Below are positions 7,303 through 15,261 of a stretch of DNA of 19,891 nucleotides, piece by piece. The stretch spans positions 1-19,891 of the forward strand of contig JBFXJF010000032.1 in the NCBI GenBank assembly GCA_050175155.1. The letters run 5' to 3'. The translations under genes were made by a program, and so were the position numbers. The first letter of the stretch is position 1. Every line of letters starts with the position of its first letter. The notes beneath the pieces are model-generated. The model saw only the letters and a list, made by a program, of their open reading frames with translations. It was not told where the DNA came from and ran no database searches. Source of the DNA: JBFXJF01 sp050175155. GTDB taxonomy: Bacteria > Bacillota > Bacilli > Tepidibacillales > Tepidibacillaceae.

Positions 7303-9114
7303 ATGGGAAACAAACAACTTAAAAAGCAACATAAAAGAAGTGAAATCGACGATAGGTTCAAATGGAATTTAGAGGAAATATATCAAAACGAATCTCAATG
7401 GGAGGAAGATTTTAAGAAATCAAAAATATTAGCTGAACAATTGGAAAAATTTAAAGGACAACTTAATTTATTAGATAGACAATTATTGAAGGCTTTAAAA
7501 CTTCAGGATGAGTTATCCCAAGTATTTGGAAAAGTTTTTGTTTATGCAAGAATGAAAAAAGATGAAGATAACACAAATAGCAAGTACCAAGCTTTAACAG
7601 ATCGTGCCGCAACTTTGGGGGTGTATATAAGTAGCATCACATCATACATTGTTCCTGAGATTCTTTCAATTTCTGCAAATGATATTGAAAGACTATTAGA
7701 AGATAATGAATTAAAAGTATACAAGAGATTTATTGAAGAGATTTATAGATTAAAATCGCACGTACTTTCAACAGAACAAGAGGAATTGTTAGCTCAGGTT
7801 GGTGAAATTGCTGATGCATCAGAAAATATATTTGGTATGTTAAATAATGCTGATATTAAGTTTCCACTAATAGTTGATGAGAGTGGGGAAGAGGTAGAAC
7901 TAACAAAAGGCAGATACCATCAATTTATGGAAAGTAGTAATCGCAGGATAAGGGAAGATGCCTTCAATAAAATGTATTCTTCATATACTAATTTAAAGAA
8001 TACATTTGCTACTACTTTAAATTCAAACGTTAAGAAAAATATTTTTTATGCAAAAGCTCGGAAATATCCTTCGGCTATTGAAGCCTCACTTTTTGGTGAC
8101 AAAGTTCCGTTAGATGTGTATAACCAATTATGTGAAGCAGTGCACGAGAATATGGGATTAATGCATCGGTATGTTAAGTTAAGAAAGAAAATGTTAAATT
8201 TAGACGAGTTACATATGTATGATTTGCATGTTCCTATTATTAAAGATGTAACTATAAAGATTACTTATGAGGAAGCCGTTGACAAGGTTCTAAAGGGATT
8301 ACATCCATTGGGACAGGAATATATAAGCAATGTATCAGAGGGAATTAAATCAGGATGGATTGACGTTTATGAAAATGAAGGAAAAACAAGTGGTGCTTAT
8401 TCATGGGGATCATATGGAACAAACCCATATATTCTTTTAAATTATCAAGATAAGGTTAATGACATGTTTACCTTAGCTCACGAGCTAGGGCACTCAATTC
8501 ATTCTTTATACTCCAATAGAAATCAACCATATGTCGATTCCCAATATAAAATTTTTGTCGCTGAGGTAGCATCAACATTAAACGAAGCACTACTAATGGA
8601 TTATCTATTAAAAACCACAACTGATAAGAAGGAAAAATTATATTATCTAAACTACTACTTAGAACAGTTTAGAGGTACAATTTATCGTCAAACAATGTTT
8701 GCAGAATTCGAAAAAATGATTCATGAAAAAGTTGAAGCCAACGAAGCATTAACTCCAGAATTATTAAATACAATGTATCATGATTTAAATGTAACATATT
8801 ATGGTCCGGATATTATTGTTGATGATTTAATTGACATTGAATGGGCAAGAGTTCCTCATTTCTATATGAATTTTTATGTATATAAATATGCTACTGGTTT
8901 TTCAGCTGCAATTAGTTTATCAAAACAAATACTTAGAGAAGGAGAACCTGCAGTTAAGAAGTATTTAGAATTTTTGAAATCTGGGGGTTCCGATTACCCA
9001 ATTGAGCTACTCAAAAAAGCGGGGGTAGATATGACTACTAAGGAACCTATTCAAAATGCTTTGTCTGTGTTTAAAGAAATATTAGATGAGATGGAAACTT
9101 TACTCGGTAATTAA
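7303..9114 (+). CDS. pepF: Oligoendopeptidase F, M3B zinc metallopeptidase
   Basis: The product is 603 aa, the usual PepF length. It is a cytoplasmic peptidase that cuts peptides of about 7-17 residues. An N-terminal helical domain (about 20-200) precedes the M3 catalytic domain. The zinc site is LAHELGHSIH, with His393, Glu394 (general base) and His397, and a third ligand Glu421 in FVAEVASTLNEALL. The conserved late motif HFYMNFYVYKYATGFSAA (about residues 522-540) and the start AYSWGSYG (about 366-373) also fit the family. AGGGGG at 7289-7294 gives the start at ATG 7303. Alternatives within M3 (thimet, PepB) are less likely given the M3B-like spacing. Peptide recycling or processing is the expected role. 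Confidence 0.95.
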   Translation: MGNKQLKKQHKRSEIDDRFKWNLEEIYQNESQWEEDFKKSKILAEQLEKFKGQLNLLDRQLLKALKLQDELSQVFGKVFVYARMKKDEDNTNSKYQALTDRAATLGVYISSITSYIVPEILSISANDIERLLEDNELKVYKRFIEEIYRLKSHVLSTEQEELLAQVGEIADASENIFGMLNNADIKFPLIVDESGEEVELTKGRYHQFMESSNRRIREDAFNKMYSSYTNLKNTFATTLNSNVKKNIFYAKARKYPSAIEASLFGDKVPLDVYNQLCEAVHENMGLMHRYVKLRKKMLNLDELHMYDLHVPIIKDVTIKITYEEAVDKVLKGLHPLGQEYISNVSEGIKSGWIDVYENEGKTSGAYSWGSYGTNPYILLNYQDKVNDMFTLAHELGHSIHSLYSNRNQPYVDSQYKIFVAEVASTLNEALLMDYLLKTTTDKKEKLYYLNYYLEQFRGTIYRQTMFAEFEKMIHEKVEANEALTPELLNTMYHDLNVTYYGPDIIVDDLIDIEWARVPHFYMNFYVYKYATGFSAAISLSKQILREGEPAVKKYLEFLKSGGSDYPIELLKKAGVDMTTKEPIQNALSVFKEILDEMETLLGN

Positions 9115-9140
9115 AATTTGAATTAACTAAAAATATGTTG

Positions 9141-9169
9141 TTGACAATAGATAAAATTAGTGATAAATT
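9141..9169 (+). promoter_or_regulatory. Sigma-A promoter with extended -10 for the T-box/serA transcript
   Basis: TTGACA at 9141-9146 is a perfect -35. After a 17-base spacer, TAAATT at 9164-9169 matches four of six bases of the -10, and TG at 9161-9162 makes it an extended -10. Transcription would begin near 9176, about 23 bases before the first T-box helix. Confidence 0.75.
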
Positions 9170-9198
9170 ATTATTTAAAATTAAAATTAATTTAAAAA

Positions 9199-9479
9199 GA
9201 CTGTGAAGGAAAAGTTTGATGGTTGATGATAGCAGAGAGTCAGTGTAAGGTGAAAACTGACAGATTCTAAATCAAATTAGCGCTCTGGAGTCGTTAGGCT
9301 GATAATATTGTAGGCTTAAATCGGTGAAAATCCGTTATATTAGTAACTAGTATTTTAACTCTTACTAGCTACAGGAGTTTACTATTGTAAAATAGTAAAA
9401 AAATAGGGTGGTATCACGAAATTATATCCTTTCGTCCCTATACTGGTTTAAATCAGTATAAGGGAAGAAGGGTTTTTTT
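9199..9479 (+). promoter_or_regulatory. T-box leader riboswitch, probable serine specifier, controlling serA
   Basis: This is a complete tRNA-sensing T-box. Stem I has outer helix GACT/AGTC (9199-9202, 9289-9292), the kink-turn element GATGA (9225-9229), AGAGAG (9234-9239), and an apical stem TCAGT/ACTGA (9240-9244, 9256-9260) enclosing GGTG (9249-9252). My best specifier is AGC (Ser) at 9279-9281, five bases before GGAG (9287-9290), the usual spacing. The antiterminator is explicit: ATAGGG (9403-9408) pairs with CCCTAT (9436-9441), ACGAAA (9416-9421) pairs with TTTCGT (9430-9435), and the bulge between them holds TGGT (9409-9412), which pairs with the tRNA 3' end. Uncharged tRNA would favour this fold and permit serA transcription. 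The UGGU bulge suits an A73 tRNA best; see findings. Confidence 0.93.
9428..9479 (+). terminator. T-box attenuator terminator
   Basis: An imperfect 18-base stem (9428-9445 with 9454-9471; inner part ATACTG/CAGTAT, outer part CCTT/AAGG) is followed by seven T residues at 9473-9479. It shares CCCTAT (9436-9441) with the antiterminator, so the two folds exclude each other. Confidence 0.9.
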
Positions 9480-9594
9480 GTTATTAATTAATAAGGAGTG
9501 ATGAAATAAACGTTAAACGATTACAATGATGAGCTAAAGTTAAAATTAAAAGTAAATTGATACTTTGTAAAAATTGCTGAGGAGGTTTTTGTCA

Positions 9595-11187
9595 ATGCTA
9601 AAAATATTAGTAAGTGATCCGATATCAGATATTGGATTAAAAAAATTGTTAGAGGCTGATGATATTAAGTTAGATATAAAAACCGATCTAAAAAAAGAAG
9701 ATTTAATCAAGATAATTGGTGAGTACGATGGATTATTAGTAAGAAGTCAAACTACAGTATCTAAAGAGGTACTAGAAGCTGCTACATCATTAAAAGTTAT
9801 TGGTCGTGCTGGTGTTGGAGTAGATAACATTGACACTAAAGCTGCCACTGAATTGGGGATTGTTGTAATAAATGCCCCTGATGGTAATACAATTTCAACA
9901 GCTGAGCACAGTTTTGCAATGTTAATTTCGATGGCAAGATGGATTCCTCAGGCTCATCAAGATTTAAAAAATGGGCTTTGGAATAGGAAGAAGTATGTAG
10001 GAGTTGAATTAAACGGCAAGACTCTTGGGGTTATCGGTTTAGGAAGAATTGGTTCTGAGGTAGCAAAAAGGGCACAGGCCTTTAATATGGAGATTATAGG
10101 ATATGATCCATTTATTACGGAAGAAAGAGCGAAACAACTAGGTATAACTCTTGGAACCGTTAAAGAAGTAGTTCAAAAAGCTGATTTCATAACAGTTCAC
10201 ACACCATTAACAAAAGAGACAACGAATATAATAGATCATAAGGAATTTGCATTAATGAAAAAGGGTGTAAGATTAGTGAATTGCGCAAGAGGCGGTATAA
10301 TTAGGGAGGAAGCGTTGTTAAAGGCTATCGAAGATGGAATAGTAGACGCAGCTGCAATTGACGTTTATGAAGAAGAACCGCCTAAAGCAGATAATCTGTT
10401 AGTTAATCATCCGAAAGTTGTAGCTACTCCACATTTAGGAGCATCAACAATAGAGGCTCAGTTAAATGTAGCTATTGACGTTGCAGAGGAAGTGTATAAG
10501 TATCTTAAGGACGAGCCATTTAAAAACGCAGTTAACTTGCCATCTATATCAGGTGAAACACTTGAACACGTTAGACCATATATTCAACTTGCTGAAAAGC
10601 TAGGTAAGTTAATAGCTAATACTATTTTAGGTGCTATAGAAAAAATAGAAATTTTATATGCTGGAGATATAATCGATAAAGAGATTGACATTCTTACTAG
10701 AACAGTATTAAAAGGGATTTTATCTCAACATCTAGGTTCTGTGGGTATGGTTAATGATGTAAATGCTCCTACAATTGCTAAAGGTAGAGGTATTGAGTTT
10801 ATTGATAGTAGAACTTCCAAATCTCACGGGTATACAAACCTAATTACGGTAAAGGTTAAAACTAAAAAAGAAGAAAAATATGTTGCTGGTACTTTATTAA
10901 ATAGTTATGGTCCAAGAATCGTTAACATAAATGGATATACGGTTGACTTTAATCTTAATGGGAACTTACTTCTTATGGAACATACTGATCAACCTGGAAT
11001 AATTGGTGAAATTGGGAGTTTATTAGGAAGTGAGAAGGTAAACATAGCGACTATGCAAGTTGGTCGAAACGAAATAGGTGGGAATGCGGTTGCGTTCATA
11101 ATGATAGATAATTTCATTGATGATTCAGTAATAGATAAGATTAAACAGATTAAAGGTGTTAATAATATATACCAGGTTGAAGTTTAA
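9595..11187 (+). CDS. serA: D-3-phosphoglycerate dehydrogenase
   Basis: The product is 530 aa, the long form of SerA (catalytic, intervening and ACT domains). It oxidises 3-phosphoglycerate to phosphohydroxypyruvate with NAD, the first step of serine synthesis. Start ATG 9595 follows GAGGAGG (9579-9585); an in-frame TTG at 9574 lies before that site and is rejected. Motifs: GRAGVGVDNID (70-80), NAD loop GLGRIG (148-153), catalytic Arg232 in NCARGG, Glu near 261 in VYEEEPP, and catalytic His280 in ATPHLGAS. The ACT domain is about 458-530 (LLMEHTDQPGIIGEIG), the site of serine feedback in the family. It is preceded by the T-box leader, so synthesis should rise when the cognate tRNA is uncharged. 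No serC or serB lies next to it. Confidence 0.97.
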   Translation: MLKILVSDPISDIGLKKLLEADDIKLDIKTDLKKEDLIKIIGEYDGLLVRSQTTVSKEVLEAATSLKVIGRAGVGVDNIDTKAATELGIVVINAPDGNTISTAEHSFAMLISMARWIPQAHQDLKNGLWNRKKYVGVELNGKTLGVIGLGRIGSEVAKRAQAFNMEIIGYDPFITEERAKQLGITLGTVKEVVQKADFITVHTPLTKETTNIIDHKEFALMKKGVRLVNCARGGIIREEALLKAIEDGIVDAAAIDVYEEEPPKADNLLVNHPKVVATPHLGASTIEAQLNVAIDVAEEVYKYLKDEPFKNAVNLPSISGETLEHVRPYIQLAEKLGKLIANTILGAIEKIEILYAGDIIDKEIDILTRTVLKGILSQHLGSVGMVNDVNAPTIAKGRGIEFIDSRTSKSHGYTNLITVKVKTKKEEKYVAGTLLNSYGPRIVNINGYTVDFNLNGNLLLMEHTDQPGIIGEIGSLLGSEKVNIATMQVGRNEIGGNAVAFIMIDNFIDDSVIDKIKQIKGVNNIYQVEV

Positions 11188-11190
11188 TAT

Positions 11191-11239
11191 TAAAGTCCGA
11201 ACTTATTTTAAATAAAAATAGGTTCGGACTTTATTTTTA
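11191..11239 (+). terminator. Bidirectional terminator between serA and the PHP gene
   Basis: TAAAGTCCGAAC (11191-11202) pairs perfectly with GTTCGGACTTTA (11222-11233), and the inner part TTATTTTA/AAATAAAAATAG extends it. T residues follow on the plus strand. The complementary A-rich side serves the convergent gene, whose stop codon at 11237 lies inside the element. Confidence 0.85.
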
Positions 11240-12055
11240 TCCTAATTCAACCTCTGTAATTTTACGTTTATTAAATGTACTAATCTTATTTACTCCATAA
11301 CTTTTTAGGTAGTTAATTGCTGTTTCATAATCAGCACCAACATGAATTGGTTGATGAGCATCTGAATTTAATATTATAGGTATTTTATTTAACGCTAGTC
11401 GATCCATTAATTCTGGCGCGGGGTATATTTCTTTAACAGGTTTTCTTAAACCTGCAGTATTAACTTCAACAGTTATTTTGCTTTTTTTTACTTCAGTTAG
11501 TAATTTATCGTACATATTATAAAGTTGGTTACTTTCATCATTATTTGGTTTATGACCATATACTTTAATTACATCGATATGACCTAGTATATCGAATAAA
11601 TTGGATGCCAATAATTGCTCTAATACATTGAAGTATTCTTTATAGATATTAATAATTGGCTTGCTTTTCCAACCTTCCTTCATTTCCTCTAAATCAAATC
11701 CCCAATCATTTATCCAATGTACTGAACCAATTACATAATCCCAAGGGTATGAATTTATAAAACTTTCTATTTCCTTTTCTTTATTAGGAAGATAATCTAG
11801 TTCAATACCTAACTTAACAGGTAGTCCTATTTTTTTTGCCTCTAAGATTAAAGATATGTAATCCTCTATATCTTCAGTCTGACGTTTTTCAATCCATGGA
11901 TTAAACAGCATGGCTTTTGTCTGTCTAAAGCGGTAGGCATGTTCTGAGAAACCTAAATCTGTAATACCTCTTTCACTTGCCACTTCTAAATATTTATTAA
12001 CCCATTCTAGAGTATACGGACCTGTTTCTAAATGAACATGATAATCTGTAATCAT
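11237..12055 (-). CDS. PHP-domain phosphatase, histidinol-phosphatase (HisJ) type
   Basis: The product is 272 aa, a single PHP metal-dependent phosphatase domain. AAGGAG precedes ATG 12055 on the minus strand. Metal-site motifs in order: DYHVHLE (His6, His8), SEHAY (His39), GIELDY (Glu85), GSVHWI (His113), GHIDVIKVYG (His159), EVNTAGLRKPVKEIYP, and NSDAHQP (Asp232, His234). This order and length match the HisJ family, which dephosphorylates L-histidinol phosphate in histidine synthesis in Bacillota. No other his gene is nearby, so the substrate is inferred from the family; a paralogue acting on another phosphate ester is possible. It is convergent with serA and divergent from the phosphodiesterase gene. 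Confidence 0.88.
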   Translation of the reverse strand: MITDYHVHLETGPYTLEWVNKYLEVASERGITDLGFSEHAYRFRQTKAMLFNPWIEKRQTEDIEDYISLILEAKKIGLPVKLGIELDYLPNKEKEIESFINSYPWDYVIGSVHWINDWGFDLEEMKEGWKSKPIINIYKEYFNVLEQLLASNLFDILGHIDVIKVYGHKPNNDESNQLYNMYDKLLTEVKKSKITVEVNTAGLRKPVKEIYPAPELMDRLALNKIPIILNSDAHQPIHVGADYETAINYLKSYGVNKISTFNKRKITEVELG

Positions 12056-12244
12056 AAGTATTCTCCTTAATTTTAAATAATTATATATATATTTTAATAT
12101 AAGTTTACTAGATATACAAAAAAATTGTGTAATAAGTTTTGAACGTTAATTAATCATATTAAAAATCCGTATAAAAAAAAGATTCCTTACAATAATATAA
12201 GGGTATAAGAATAACAAAGCATGAAAAAACAGGGGGATTAGGCG

Positions 12245-13726
12245 ATGAAAAAAATTATACTTATATTAATTGATAGTTTAATGGCTGATCATCTCGAAAA
12301 AGCGAAAGAATCTAATAATGTTCCAGCTTTGCAGTATCTTATTGATAATGGTATTTATAATAATCAATGTGTAACAGTATTTCCGTCAATGACAGCCCCC
12401 ATTGATGCCTCATTATTAACAGGGGTATACCCTAATCAACATAAAATACCTGGTCTCATATGGTATAGTAGTAAAGAAAAACGCTTAATTAATTATATGA
12501 ATGGTTCGAATACGGTTCTAAAGTTAGGAATTAACTCAACAATTAGGGACTTATTAATTAATATTAACGAATTACATTTAAGCAAACAAATAAAAACTAT
12601 ATATGAGGAGTTAAGTGATAATAAAAAGACGGCAGCATCTATAAACTTTATCGTTCATCGCGGACGAGAAAAACATCAATCAGACTTACCATTTTTAATA
12701 AATTTATTTACTAAATTTTCTTTAAATAAAGTAAAAATAAGTGGCCCTGATTTTTTATCTAAAGGGACGCTCTTCAAACCAAAAATAAGGTTTAGACAGA
12801 TTAAATGGACGTTTAATCAATCGATTTTTAAAAAATATGGTAATAATGATAGTTTTTCAACGGATATCGTTGAGGCAATAATCATTGGCGATAGTCAACC
12901 GGATCTTATGATGGTCTATTTACCTAATCATGATCATTACTTACATAAAAATATCGACAATCCCATACCCAGTCTAGAAAAAGTTGATGAACAAATATCA
13001 AGAGTATTAAATACTTATGGTTCTTGGAAAGAAGCACTCGATAAAAATATCTTTATAATTATTGGAGATCATGGACAAACAAAGATTGGCAAGGAAAATA
13101 CATATAATATTGATTTAAATTTAATATTAAAAAAATATAAATTATTAAAAATAGGAAAAAAAGTCACAGAAAAAGAGGAAATAGTAATTGCAAATAACGA
13201 AAGAATGGCATATGTTTATCCTTTAAAAGAAAAATTACAAAAAAGTGTTCAAAATGATTTACTATTCGATGATCGAATAGATTTTGTTGCTTGGAAGCAC
13301 GGGAAAAAAGTAAGAGTAGAGAATCATCAAAAGAAGGTTTTTACCTTTGGCAGGAATGGAGAATACATTGATCAATACGGTATGAATTGGAACATGGAAG
13401 GAGATTATGACCTTCTGGATATTAAAATAAAAGAACATAATAAGATCAGTTATTATGCTTATCCGGATGCATTGTCTAGATTATATGGAGCTTTGTTTGC
13501 TCAAGAAGATTATGTTATTATAGTCAATGCAAAACCATCGTATGAATTTTTCTCTAAAACTTTTCAAAAACATCTAGGTGGTGGCAGTCATGGTTCACTG
13601 CATAGAACGGATTCGATAGTTCCTTTTATTGTAGCGGGTACAGATAAGAAGCCGAATCCTGATTTAAGGATAATTGATATAAAGGAGTATTTGCTTAAAC
13701 TTTTAGAAGTTAGTACAACAACATAA
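12245..13726 (+). CDS. Alkaline-phosphatase-superfamily phosphodiesterase/pyrophosphatase
   Basis: The product is 493 aa; GGGGG at about 12233-12237 precedes the ATG. The fold is the type I phosphodiesterase/nucleotide pyrophosphatase branch of the alkaline phosphatase superfamily. Metal Asp10 is in ILIDSLM, and the probable nucleophile Thr50 is in VFPSMTAPIDASLLTG. Metal residues continue with Asp230 and His234 in NHDHYLH, Asp275 and His276 in GDHGQTK, and His449 in GGGSHGSLH. No signal peptide is evident, so it appears cytoplasmic; hydrophobic residues 3-10 are the first beta strand. Residues about 150-220 form an insert unlike the core. The natural substrate is unknown (phosphodiester, nucleotide or phospholipid head group). 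It is 43 bases upstream of trmB on the same strand. Confidence 0.85.
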   Translation: MKKIILILIDSLMADHLEKAKESNNVPALQYLIDNGIYNNQCVTVFPSMTAPIDASLLTGVYPNQHKIPGLIWYSSKEKRLINYMNGSNTVLKLGINSTIRDLLININELHLSKQIKTIYEELSDNKKTAASINFIVHRGREKHQSDLPFLINLFTKFSLNKVKISGPDFLSKGTLFKPKIRFRQIKWTFNQSIFKKYGNNDSFSTDIVEAIIIGDSQPDLMMVYLPNHDHYLHKNIDNPIPSLEKVDEQISRVLNTYGSWKEALDKNIFIIIGDHGQTKIGKENTYNIDLNLILKKYKLLKIGKKVTEKEEIVIANNERMAYVYPLKEKLQKSVQNDLLFDDRIDFVAWKHGKKVRVENHQKKVFTFGRNGEYIDQYGMNWNMEGDYDLLDIKIKEHNKISYYAYPDALSRLYGALFAQEDYVIIVNAKPSYEFFSKTFQKHLGGGSHGSLHRTDSIVPFIVAGTDKKPNPDLRIIDIKEYLLKLLEVSTTT

Positions 13727-13769
13727 AGCAATTTCCAAGGCAATATGTCTTGGCGAAGGAGTAAAACAT

Positions 13770-14429
13770 ATGAGACTTAGAAAGAGATCTTGGGTAAAAG
13801 AGGAGTTAATGGGTTCGTTAAATTATTTTATTGAGAGCCCTGAGGAACATAAAGGGAATTGGGGGAAAGTATTTAATAACCTTAATCCAATCCATGCCGA
13901 ACTTGGGACAGGTAGGGGTAATTTTATTACTACATATGCAAGCGATTATCCTACAATTAATTTTATAGCGATAGAGAAGAGGCAAGAAGTTTTAGTACAA
14001 GCATTAAGAAAAGCCAAATTGTTAGGACTGACTAATATAAGGTTTGTTTTAGGAGATGTAAACGACGCATTGAATTTTTTCGCTGAAAATGAGATTGCAT
14101 GTATATATCTGAATTTTGTTGATCCTTGGCCGAAAACAAGGCATGCTAAGAGGAGGCTAACACATAATCGGTTTTTAACAATGTATAGACATATTCTAAA
14201 TAATATTGGAGAAATACATCTCAAAACTGATAATGAACAATTATTTGAGTTTTCGTTAAATGAATTAAGCAAAAATGATTTTAAGTTAAATGATATTAGT
14301 CTAAATTTATATCGTAATCAAGAAAACTTTAATAATCATATCCAGACAGAATATGAAAAGAAATTCATAAAATTAGGGAAGCCTATTTATCGATTAGAAG
14401 CGACTTCCAAAAATAAAGAAAGTATATAA
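13770..14429 (+). CDS. trmB: tRNA (guanine-N7-)-methyltransferase
   Basis: The product is 219 aa, as expected for TrmB, which uses S-adenosylmethionine to make m7G46 in the variable loop of tRNAs. GAAGGAG (13755-13761) precedes ATG 13770. Motifs: SAM-binding AELGTGRGNF (43-52), acidic residue Glu69 in IAIEKRQ, the signature NFVDPWPKTRHAKRRLTH (115-132) with Asp118, and the C-terminal substrate motif TEYEKKF (193-199). A small hairpin (13735-13753) sits one base before the ribosome binding site. The upstream phosphodiesterase gene is 43 bases away, so they may share a transcript, with no obvious functional link. It ends at the terminator shared with the convergent sigma-like gene. Confidence 0.95.
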   Translation: MRLRKRSWVKEELMGSLNYFIESPEEHKGNWGKVFNNLNPIHAELGTGRGNFITTYASDYPTINFIAIEKRQEVLVQALRKAKLLGLTNIRFVLGDVNDALNFFAENEIACIYLNFVDPWPKTRHAKRRLTHNRFLTMYRHILNNIGEIHLKTDNEQLFEFSLNELSKNDFKLNDISLNLYRNQENFNNHIQTEYEKKFIKLGKPIYRLEATSKNKESI

Positions 14430-14439
14430 TTTGTTTTAG

Positions 14440-14470
14440 CTATCCTATTTCATTCAGGATAGTATTTTTT
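14440..14470 (+). terminator. Terminator after trmB, overlapping the convergent gene end
   Basis: CTATCCT (14440-14446) pairs with AGGATAG (14456-14462), 9-base loop, followed by TATTTTTT. The left arm begins with the stop codon (TAG read on the minus strand) of the convergent gene. The U tract serves trmB; on the minus strand the tract is weaker. Confidence 0.8.
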
Positions 14471-15078
14471 ATGTCCTCTATGTCCTTTTCATAGAATATT
14501 TCCCACTCTACTCTTTGAGGGGCGGGGAGTAATGCTACACAGAGATCTATGTCAACTTGTCTTAGGTTATTTTTTACCCATTTTTTATAACTGTAATAAA
14601 GAAGACGCGTAAGAAAAATGGGATATTCAAAACCAATTGAAAGTAAATTGATTTGAATCTGTTCATCTTTTTCTTCAAGACTGGGAATAAGTTTATAGAC
14701 ATCATCAATTTTCGAGAATGCTTTAAATAAAATAGAAGGAATGTTTAATGAATCACTCTTCTTCTCAGGCAATATATTGTATTTGAAATAAGTCTGACTA
14801 GCAAAAGACATATATGAGACAAAATCTTCAACTTTAAATTTAATTGCTCGATCTAAAGCTTTTGTTACTGAAGTTTCAATAGTGAGGTAAAAATCTTTAT
14901 CTTCAATATTTTTATACAGAGGTTTAACCCTGCTTAGAAGTTTCATGTAGTAATATTTTATATTGTTAATAGCTTCCAAATCGCCTTCTAAACATTTACC
15001 CCAATATATTTGTATATCTGTATTAGTTAGATCAATATCTGTTTGCTTTATCAATTTGATTGTTTCTTCTATATTCAT
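14440..15078 (-). CDS. Unknown protein with sigma-70 region-2-like N-terminal half
   Basis: The product is 212 aa. Its start at 15078 has GTGAGGGG upstream on the minus strand. I do not recognise a named family. Residues about 30-102 follow the spacing of sigma-70 region 2: LEGDLEAINNIKYYYMKLL (compare GDxEAxxxLxxxYxxLV), then an ED-containing loop and VTKALDRAIKFKVEDF, then VSYMSFASQTYFKYNI (compare FxxYAxxxIxxxI). The expected region 4 helix-turn-helix is not visible; the C-terminal 100 residues are helical with KKWVKNNLRQVDIDLCVALLPAPQRVEWEIFY. No signal peptide or membrane helix. It may be a degenerate sigma factor, a regulator that mimics one, or only a chance helical resemblance. It diverges from the membrane-anchored gene at 15262. 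Confidence 0.7.
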   Translation of the reverse strand: MNIEETIKLIKQTDIDLTNTDIQIYWGKCLEGDLEAINNIKYYYMKLLSRVKPLYKNIEDKDFYLTIETSVTKALDRAIKFKVEDFVSYMSFASQTYFKYNILPEKKSDSLNIPSILFKAFSKIDDVYKLIPSLEEKDEQIQINLLSIGFEYPIFLTRLLYYSYKKWVKNNLRQVDIDLCVALLPAPQRVEWEIFYEKDIEDIKNTILNEIG

Positions 15079-15136
15079 TTTAACCCCTCACTTAATATAT
15101 AAAATCGAATGCTTAGTGAAATAAAAAAATCATCTT

Positions 15137-15145
15137 ATTATATCA
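15137..15145 (-). promoter_or_regulatory. Extended -10 promoter element for the sigma-like gene
   Basis: Read on the minus strand this is TGATATAAT: a perfect -10 with the extended TG, 59 bases before the start codon at 15078. I see no good -35 at the expected spacing, which extended -10 promoters tolerate. Confidence 0.45.
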
Positions 15146-15261
15146 TGTATTATTTCTATTACATTACTATGATAAAAAAATAGGTTACATAGGTATTTAA
15201 ATATTGTTTGTCTCATAAATTTTTAATAACCTTAGTTATAAAATTTATGGAGGAGAAACAA

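Noticed and set aside
11237..12055. A histidine biosynthesis cluster around the HisJ-type gene
   Set aside because: No other his gene is present within the window; the gene stands alone.
13946..14272. 108-codon minus-strand frame inside trmB
   Set aside because: The plus-strand frame carries all TrmB motifs; the shadow protein has no family features or start signal.
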